64,000 bases of DNA from Pseudeuparius sepicola (lineage: Eukaryota; Arthropoda; Insecta; Coleoptera; Anthribidae), in contig OY987303.1 of the NCBI GenBank assembly GCA_963920635.1, positions 53,443,223 to 53,507,222 of the forward strand. Direction: 5' to 3'. The first letter of the stretch is position 1. Each line of letters begins with the position of its first letter. Positions 56,308 through 64,000 of this stretch are shown one piece after another. The notes under the pieces are model-generated. The model worked only from the letters and a program-made list of their open reading frames with translations. It did not search any database and was not told where the DNA came from. The translations under genes and the position numbers were made by a program.

Positions 56308-56670
56308 AACAGGGTGTCCTAAACAAGACGGTTTTGCGGGGTTGCTCCTATTTCCCGACAACAAGTAGCTAAAACTCTGCTCAATTTTCGAGAAAAATTG
56401 AATTGAATTCCGCAAACCGCGTCCTGATATCTCATCGAACATTTCTGTTTGTATTTTCGATTCCAGTAAAAACATTTTTTTGTTTACTGTTTATTTTATT
56501 ACGAAGAGGTCATTGATGTAGTATATTTTCTTTAATTAGCGGTTACAAAGAAAAGATTTCTCTTTAAAACCGCTAACCAAAAAAAAATCTTTTCTTAGAA
56601 GTAGTAGAAAGATAATATATTCTTTCTACAGCAATGAATTCGACCATCCAATTTGGGACACCCTATACAT
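56308..56670. mobile_element. degraded ACAGGGTGTCC element
   Basis: ACAGGGTGTCCTAAAC at the left and TTTGGGACACCCTATACA at the right. Between them is a mirrored pair with TTAGCGGTT and AACCGCTAA near 56535-56580. Assigned on its ends only. Confidence 0.45.
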
Positions 56671-56799
56671 CTTAGCTAATGTTTCTCCATCTCTTCGCAA
56701 AATAGGAAAAAAATACCCAAACCATCCAATGAATTTTAATGTTTATTTTTTTTTTAATTCTCTTTTTCACAGCAAGGGTTACAAATGGCAAAACAAGTG

Positions 56800-57230
56800 A
56801 GTCATAAAAAGAACTTCAGTGCCGAGGTACATATTATATATTTTTTTTAAATCGAAAAAAAAAATGTTTTATTACAAAAAAATAATCATCAGGAATCACC
56901 CCTCCATGGACCGACTGTGCGCGGCGTTGCGAGGCACGGCGCTTCCCAACAGAAACTCCAAACTGCTGCCTGTTGTGCAGCCTCCATGAAAAATAGATTG
57001 ATATTCAAACCTACCAAAATATTTATACTAAAAGATTGCGCTTATATAAGGTAACAATTTCGCAATGCGTACGAAAAGTTAAATGGGCCTTTATTGGTCG
57101 GGTTTTGAATATTTGGCCTACTTATCGAAAAATCATACAATAATGGGCTATTTCAGTGCCGATTTCTGGGCTTTTAATGACGATTTTAAGACACTTCACT
57201 GACGATTTTAAGGAAAAAATGTTAAGTTGA
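56800..57230 (-). repeat. 5S-rRNA-like dispersed repeat, copy 2
   Basis: Minus strand 56893-56930 reads GCAACGCCGCGCACAGTCGG then TCCATGGAGGGGTGATTC, like copy 1 but lacking the AAGTCAA segment. GAACTTCAGTGCCGAGGTAC lies at one side and the AAAAGTTAAATGGGCC / GGGTTTTGAATATTTGGCC body at the other. Confidence 0.5.
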
Positions 57231-57919
57231 AATAAAAAATGTATGCAAGGATTTTTGAAAGCACTAAATACAAATATTACCTTAGATTTGGGATAAAACT
57301 GGCCCTTGATTACATCACTTGCAACAAATTTAAAAAATCGTTAAAAACCGCAAACTACGGACGGAATGTCAAGTTAAAATGTGGGACAAACTGATTTTTT
57401 GGGGTAGATACCATATCTCCTTATTTATTTCTTTTTTCAATAAGAAAATGTTCTCTCAGTGAAAACGTTGAAAATGTTCACAGGAAAACGTGAGTTTCCG
57501 AGGAAATCCCAAGGTTAAATAACCGGTACATTTATTTTTGTATCTTGCATTCGCAGCATTATTAACATTTCGCGGTGCATAGCGATCAAGAAACGACTAG
57601 GATCGTGACGATACTGACATTAAAATTTGCTGGTTTCGACACAAAAACCGCGTTACATGGAAATAATATTATCTGCAACAGATTCAAGATTCAACGTATT
57701 GAATAAAGATAGGAGATATGCGCAGAAATAGTTGTTAGAAATTCATACATTCTACAAGGAATAGCTCCTCTGCAAAAAAAACATGGCCAAAACCGGTTTC
57801 TTATTTTTTCAAAAAATTTGAAAGCAAATAAAATAATCTTCCTAATTTTTAACAGACTTCAAAAAAGGAGGAGGTTATCAATTCGGTTGTATGTTTTTTT
57901 ATCAGAACTCCGTCATTCA
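57231..57919. other. no gene; start of an ACCGACTTC-type repeat
   Basis: 57852-57919 reads AGACTTCAAAAAAGGAGGAG then GGTTATCAATTCGG, a repeat style widespread in insects. It is split by the Mutator-like element and resumes after 59154. Confidence 0.45.
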
Positions 57920-57928
57920 TAAACCGAT

Positions 57929-59154
57929 CGAGGCCAACGATAAAGACAGGCCACGGCGCTAACGCATAATCGCGTAGTCACGTGACCAACTTAGTCCTAT
58001 ATAATGAAAGGCATTTTTGGAGATAAGTAGAAAAAAAATTTTCGTAATAATTTGGCAGTTTTCTTTCATCTATTACATTATTGGATTTGTGCATCCAAGC
58101 TTTCCCTAATTGTTTTTTCAAAATTTTCAACCTGCCTGTTTTAGGCTGAGAGTTAAACGGCACCGCATTCACAATATTTTGGCACATTCACAAAAATTGT
58201 TGGGACATCACCTTCCTTTAGCTTAAGTGATATTCTCTATAGGTATTTTCCTCCCACAACACATTTGTCCACTTTAATTATTGTTTCACTTTCTTGAAAA
58301 TGTTTTAGCCACACATACTTAAGGGTTTTTTAGAAATTAAATCTCAGTTGGGAATTGACGAATCCATTTTTGGCGGAAATTTTCATCCCGAGGCAAAACA
58401 AATGTTTGTTATGGCGACACTTTCTTCCTGGCTTTTGTAATATGTATAAATATAATATAAACAGAACCAATATTTGGTACTTAGGTTATTTTTTTACGAA
58501 ATAAAAATGAAAACTAACCTTATAGTAGGTATACTGTGAATATTGACGAGGTCTCAGTTGATCGGCAGCGTGAAAGACCATATGAGGGCGTAGGCCGACA
58601 ACGAAAATCCTCGAGTACGTTACAACACTGATTTATTTCGCACAAGGTGAATGGTGAATACAACAAATACACAAACCCGAACGTGATCAACGGAAACGGC
58701 TTCCAGCCACCCGGACCGTCTGAACTCGCGGATCTCCCGTAAGCAGATCACCCCTCTGTGTCTCAGGCTCCACTGTCCAATACTATACTAATACTGTCCC
58801 ATGTCCATAATAGTTCATTCCGGGTTCCCTATTCTGTGGTCCGGGGGAGAATTCCCCTTACAGCGCTCACGCGTCGCGTCGGTGCGAGCGGCACCAATGC
58901 TCTTGGACGGCACGACTCCCACCCAGACACCCAGAGGCCATAATAACACCTGGGCGGTTCCCCTCCGCCAGGACACACGCGCACTAGACAAACTTGTTTC
59001 TAAAATATAAACTAAGACGTTTAAAAACACTTTAAACATTGAAAACTTCTCAAAACCCAAGCTGCCGCTTTCAGTTATATGACAAATGACAACGTCTGAC
59101 TAAGATGGTCACGTGATTTTTGTGCGCCAGGGCCTGTCTTTATAGTAGGCCTTG
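57929..59154 (-). mobile_element. Mutator-like element, copy 2 (9-bp target duplication)
   Basis: Flanked by TAAACCGAT at 57920-57928 and 59155-59163. Ends CGAGGCCAACGATAAAGACA and TGTCTTTATAGTAGGCCTTG. Inverted and near identical to 17156-18367, with a small deletion next to GAAAGACCATAT. High similarity between copies suggests recent activity. No transposase. Confidence 0.75.
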
Positions 59155-59181
59155 TAAACCGATTTGGACAATTCTTTTTTT

Positions 59182-59259
59182 CATGGCCTCCTACGATTTA
59201 CGGCTCTCTTCGCGGAAAGGAAAGGACGCGAAGAGAGCCGTAAATCGTAGGAGGCCATG
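59182..59259. mobile_element. 78-base perfect palindromic insertion
   Basis: Arms of 33 bases, CATGGCCTCCTACGATTTAC then GGCTCTCTTCGCG, are exactly mirrored around the 12-base loop GAAAGGAAAGGA. Flanks CTTTTTTT and CTTTTTTA look like an 8-base duplication. A hAT-type micro-palindrome or a small hairpin RNA source. Confidence 0.6.
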
Positions 59260-59279
59260 CTTTTTTATTTGAAGGGTAT

Positions 59280-59640
59280 ACCTACAGAATGGTCCCATTT
59301 AAATTTGATGAAAAAAATCCACCCCTAAGGGTGGACAAATAGGGGATGAAATTTAATATTGAACCGATTTCGATGATTTTTTCTTTATTAGAAAGGGAGT
59401 ACCTTAGAGGTGGCCTCATTTAAATTTGAAGAAAAAAATTCCACCCCAAGGGTGGAAAAATAAGGGATGCAATTTCATATTGGACCGATTTTGATGATTC
59501 TTATTTTATAGAAAGGGGTTACCTTGGGGGTGGTCACATTTAAATTTGAAGAGAAAAATTTCAATCCTAAAGGTGGAAAATAGGGGATTGAATTTAATAT
59601 TGGACCGATTTCGATAATTCTTAATAATTCATTTATTAAT
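59280..59640 (+). repeat. tandem repeat, about 120-base unit, three units
   Basis: Each unit has CATTTAAATTTGA, AAAAAAAT, CCACCCC.AGGGTGGA, TAGGGGATG, ATTTAATATTGGACCGATTT and GAAAGGGGTTACC in that order. Units start near 59298, 59417 and 59538. Confidence 0.75.
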
Positions 59641-59647
59641 TCAATTT

Positions 59648-60072
59648 TAACAAAAAAATTAAAACCGACTTCAAAATTTTGCCCGTATGCACACTCCACT
59701 AAAAATTTAAAAAAAAATAACAAATAACACCGACTTCACAAATTTGCCCGTATGCACATTTCAACTAAAATTTTGGAAATATTTTTCTCTTTCTAAATTG
59801 AGTTATCTTTGGAGTCGGTGACAGTAAGTTATGACGTATGTAGGACATGATGTATTCATACCTAAATAGATTGAAATTCCTTGCTTCGACTGTCACCAAA
59901 TCCAAAGATAACTCAATCTTGAAAGAGAAAATATTTCTAAAATTTTAGTTGAAATGTGCGTACGGGCAAATTTGCGAAGTCGGTGTAATTTTTTGTTAAT
60001 TTTTTTTTAAATTCATAGTGTATTGTGCATACGGGCAAATTTTTGAAGTCGGTTTTAATTTTTTTGTTAAAA
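59648..60072. repeat. inverted repeat with AAAACCGACTTCAAA arms
   Basis: AACAAAAAAATTAAAACCGA and TTTGCCCGTATGCACA on the left are mirrored on the right (TGTGCATACGGGCAAATTT, GAAGTCGGTTTTAATT). A second mirrored layer (CACCGACTTCACAAATTTGC; GAGTTATCTTTGGA) lies within, around a centre near 59850. Confidence 0.75.
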
Positions 60073-60312
60073 TTTTTACATATCCCTGATACAACACAAC
60101 ACATGAATTAATTAATTCCATAATAATTAACAGTTCGCAACACAAACATTTTGGGGTATGAAAAAAGTTACAATATAATATACAGAGTGATTTAATAGGG
60201 AAGAAAATTGTGTAAAGAGTAATTGATTTTTAAGTGCTATTTTATACTATTTTGAATAACTAATAAAATTAAAATGGTCTAGTTTTTTGACAATGGAATG
60301 GATTATTTTTTT

Positions 60313-60877
60313 ACGGAAGCGTAGAAGGGCCACCAAGTAATTTTTTTTTTAATTCAGGCTTTTTTTCTCAAAATTTTGACTTTTTTCTCAAAACTTTAAA
60401 ATTCGGACTTTTTCTCAGAATTTTAAAATTCAGACTTTTTTCTCCGAATTTTAAAATTCGGACTTTTTTCTCAAAATTTTGACTTTATTCTCAAATTGTT
60501 AAGATTTTTCTCAAAATGTTGACCTTTTTCTCAAAATTTTAAGAATAAAGTCAAAATTTTGAGATTTTTCCCAAAATTTTGACATTTTTCTCCAAATTTT
60601 AAAATTCAGAGTTTTTTCTCTGAATTTTCAAATTCAGACTTTTTCTCAAAATTTTGACTTTATTCTCAAAATTTTGAGATTTTTCTCAAAATTTTGACTT
60701 GTTTCTCAGAATTTTAAAATTCAGAGTTTTTCTCTGAATTTTAAAATTCAGACGTAAAGTCAAAATTTTGAGAAAAAAGCCTGAGAATGAAGTTAAAATT
60801 TTGAGAAAAAAGTTAAAATTTTGAGAAAAAAGTCTGAATTTTAAAAAATTTACTACATGGCCCTTCTACGCTTCCGT
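60313..60877. mobile_element. element made of a TTTTCTCAAAATTTTGAC array between 20-bp inverted ends
   Basis: ACGGAAGCGTAGAAGGGCCA at the left and TGGCCCTTCTACGCTTCCGT at the right; flanks ATTTTTTT and ATTTTTTG. The interior is an array of short units, in both orientations, of TTTTTCTCAAAATTTTGAC type, each itself partly palindromic (TCAAAATTTTGA, GAATTTTAAAATTC). Confidence 0.8.
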
Positions 60878-61301
60878 ATTTTTTGACCTATGCCCCAAAA
60901 GCTAACGATATTAAAAAAGTGTGTTTTCTTCGCATCCTAAGCAGTCAAAAACCTTTTTTTCCTTTCTTATCGATTTGAATTTATGACTAGGTACTTCTTA
61001 AAATAAAAACATACATAATATAACATAAAAATTTCCTTTCTCACAGTTTTAAGATAGGAATCTTTTTAAGAAACTTTCTCCTGAAAAATTACAAATAAAT
61101 AATGTCATTCCTGTACCTGTACCACCCTGAACAACGAACAAGTTTCTGAAGGAATCGCTTAGATCCCTGCTCACGCATTCTACACCTCCTTTATTGACTG
61201 AACTAAGATTAGAAATTCTTAAAAACCTATCGATCTTTATTAATTAAATGAAAGAAATACTACAGCATTTGTTCTTAATTATTGTAGAAAAATCGATATT
61301 A
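60878..61301. other. no feature recognised
   Basis: AT-rich flank between two elements, no ORF or repeat identified. Confidence 0.35.
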
Positions 61302-62739
61302 TACAGGGTGATTCAGTCACGATGTAAAAAATTTTAATCACAGGTGGGAAAAAGTAGCTTAATAGGAATTCGAAATTTAAAAAAAATCAAGTCAACCAAA
61401 AGAAATAAAAATATTTTCAGAAGTGTATTAAAATCCCTTGTCAACGGTGTTCACCAGATCAGCTGTTAAGCTCGCGCGTCGAGGCTACCGACCTCGAGGC
61501 GTGGAGTTGCACGAAATATCGTAAATTTACTTTTTTGTATCTTTTCCCAGATATTTCAAAAAAAATTATGCATAGTCTACGTGAATTTATTACCTTTTTG
61601 ATTTTTCAATGTCAATCAACAGTAATTAGTGGGTGTGTAGGAGTATAGGAAGCTCTTAGTTTCCCGCAACAGATGCACGTTGTTTGCAGAGACTTCAGTA
61701 GCAGACAAGACACAAAACTAAGCCCAAAATAATGTGCAAATATGCATCAGAATTAAAGCGCTCTATCACTGTTTATTTCAACTTCAATAGGTACAAGTTC
61801 ATGGCTTCGCTAATCGAGGAACTTTCTACACGCTATGGTCCACACACCTGTACTCAAGATATTAACAAGACCAAGTCACCTAGTCGCCACCGTCACTATA
61901 GAGCGCTACAGCCGGTACTGATCCTTCCTACTGCATGCTACCGCCACCACCCAGTGGGAATAGTTAGTTCACATCAATGAAACTTTAATGTAGGACTAAA
62001 ACTAATCGTGACTACTTTTTTAAGGATACCTTGAAATAATTTTACTGATATGAATTAGTTGCGGTTAAATAGCTATTCACAAAAACAATCCTCCTACTTT
62101 CCGAAATGAGTGGAGCCATCGCCACCCATCCGGCGGTGCCTGAACTTACGTCCCGTATAAGTAATCTGTAATAATCGAATTACTAGCGCATCTGATGCGC
62201 CTAGTCACTGACAGACAACGCCGCCAGTGTCTAGTGGCCGGCCAGTCAGTAAACTAAACAATCATGTCAGAATAACCACTGTCAGGCTGTTTTGTTGCTT
62301 AGAAAAAACAATAAAAAAAATGAAAACCTGCAAAATATGGATCGTGGTAGCAATATTCTCGTGCAATTTAAGAATTGTGATACAAATGTGTGTGCGGAAA
62401 TTCGCAAATACTGGTGCTTATGATGTGAATACAACATTTTCTTAAGATGTTTGAAGTGTATAACGCTTGCCGCTTGCCCTTTGTAGAATCAAGACTGAAT
62501 ACACCAAAAATGCAGATGAAAGGTAGGTATTTCTTATTTTTTCAGTTTCATCTTCCACAAAGAAATGATTGAAATGTGGCAACACCGCTCTCCAGTGCCA
62601 ACCTCGGGTATTAAGGTTCAAATGTAAATTGCCCACGTTTTAAACTTAGAGGAAAAAAATTCTTTCGCATTTTCCTTTTTAGTAGACCTGCCTCACTGTG
62701 CGGTTAAATTTTTTTACATCATGACTGAATCACCCTGTA
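61302..62739. mobile_element. TACAGGGTGATTCAGTCACG element
   Basis: Left TACAGGGTGATTCAGTCACG, right CATGACTGAATCACCCTGTA, about 45 bases of terminal repeat including GATGTAAAAAAATTT. Unlike the foldbacks, the interior is not palindromic and is partly GC-richer (61440-62230), but I find no transposase motif in the small ORFs. A solo relative of the right end is at 14267-14292. Confidence 0.7.
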
Positions 62740-64000
62740 TATTTTCTTATTGTGAGATTTTGAATTTATTTTACCTCATCTTGACCCCACTTTATTGAGT
62801 AAAAGTATAGTATTTAACTAGCAGGGTATGGTTATTACCCATTTGGATAAATTACAACACTCACTGACGCTTGTGTTGCAAACTTGAGCCTCAGGAGTAA
62901 TACCTGAGGAAATAACTTAACAACCATCATTACCTGCTTGCCGGTTGAATAATGTAAGTACTCTTTCTTTGTAAACAAAACACCTTTTTTTACTGAATAA
63001 ATATATTGGAAAACTGTAATAAAAAGTTTCTGAGAATTTTAAATTTTGCCCATGTCAAATTTTTAGCTTATTTCTTATGAGAAAAGCACTCTTCAAAAAA
63101 TTTGGTCAAGTAATGTTTGATATTTTTTGTGGAATAATACACAGAAAATAAATTACACATCAAATGGTAAAATTAAAATTCTTGGGTTTTTCACCAATAA
63201 TTTTTCCCATATTATTTTTATTTTCTCTAAACTGTAATTTAGAGAAATAATAAAATTATTTTACTAGTTTGGAGAAAAAAAAACAAAAACAACATTGGTT
63301 GAAAACACAAGAAATTTAATTTTACCCATTTTGATAAGACCAGGAAATCCAAAATAATAAATGTCAAGTGTTAATATACAAATAGCTCAAATTTCAACTT
63401 ATTTTTTAAGGCTTGATCAATATTGAAAATCAGGATAATCTCTAAAATGTAAATTAATAATATATTATTATAATAGCCGTCCTCCTTTTACAGTTTTAAG
63501 TGATCTCAAATCAATTCCGAATCACTTTGAGATCACATCAGCTGACATCGAGTGTTCCTTTTACAAATGTTCAGTTGGTTATGAAGTGATCAGTTTACGC
63601 CGCAAATCTATTTTTATGTAATTTGTGTTGGTTTTGAGTGTTTCTGGGGTTAAGGTGGTGAAAAATATTGAAAAATTCATTCAAGGGTTAGATTATAGAT
63701 AACGTGGTAGTCTCAGAAAAATAAAAAACGTAGAACTGGCTTTGTATCGGCAAGTTTGTTCCCATAATAAAAAAAAAAAATGTTTACAGTTCGGGTGACA
63801 GATCTGGTGCTAACGATTACAAGGCAGTGGCGTACCTAGGCGTAAATAGGAAAAAATATATTTGCCTTTATATCTCAATTTTTTTTTATAAAAATTGAAG
63901 TATAACCCCGGGTACAACTAGTACGCGTCAATTCTAAAATTCAAACTTATCAATGTTATTGACAGTTACTAGTTGGAGATTGTTCAGCGAACACAATATA
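62740..64000. other. no gene recognised; possible element start at 63826
   Basis: AT-rich, no supported exon. CAGTGGCGTACCTAGGCGTA at about 63826 resembles a hAT-type end of an element leaving the window. Confidence 0.35.

Noticed and set aside
55040..60860. CRISPR-like appearance of the TTTTCTCAAAATTTTGAC arrays
   Set aside because: Units are adjacent with no unique spacers, occur in both orientations and lie inside transposon ends in a eukaryotic sequence.

Overview
The window is AT-rich animal nuclear DNA with short GT-AG introns, CpG-rich coding exons inside AT-rich introns, and a dense load of DNA transposons. The two recognisable genes and the insect-style initiator motifs point to an insect. 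A beetle is a guess from general repeat style, not something shown here. I saw no bacterial operons, CRISPR arrays, rRNA operon or intact LINE or LTR polyprotein.

Layout. At 1.0-2.8 kb (+) lie the last five exons I can support of an EPG5-like autophagy gene; its 5' part is outside the window. A weak exon candidate follows at 3.1-3.4 kb. Nearly everything from 11.7 to 54.9 kb is one minus-strand gene, rebuilt here from five exons whose splice phases all agree: exon 1 at 54.6 kb, exon 2 at 52.0 kb, exon 3 at 46 kb, exon 4 at 37.2 kb and exon 5 at 12.0 kb. Its last two exons encode a FAM89/LRAP25-type leucine-repeat adapter. The first three add about 320 residues, including a proline-rich start, an acidic/coiled stretch and a KVQF motif.

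The introns and the 55-64 kb flank are mostly mobile DNA. There are many Tc1/mariner-type foldback elements ending in TACAGGGTG/CACCCTGTA, often with one palindrome nested inside another, and one carries a broken mariner transposase C-terminus. There are two deleted hAT copies with 8-bp target duplications, two near-identical 1.2-kb Mutator-like elements with 9-bp target duplications, very short palindromic insertions with 8-bp duplications, tandem-repeat elements, tRNA-like fragments, a 5S-rRNA-like repeat and three predicted hammerhead ribozymes.

Several CpG-rich, repeat-free islands inside the large introns (16.3-17.1, 28.9-29.4, 32.7-33.3, 34.4-34.6 and 39.4-39.7 kb) look like promoters or enhancers. 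The 33-kb island leads into a THAP-type zinc-finger exon whose reading frame is disrupted.
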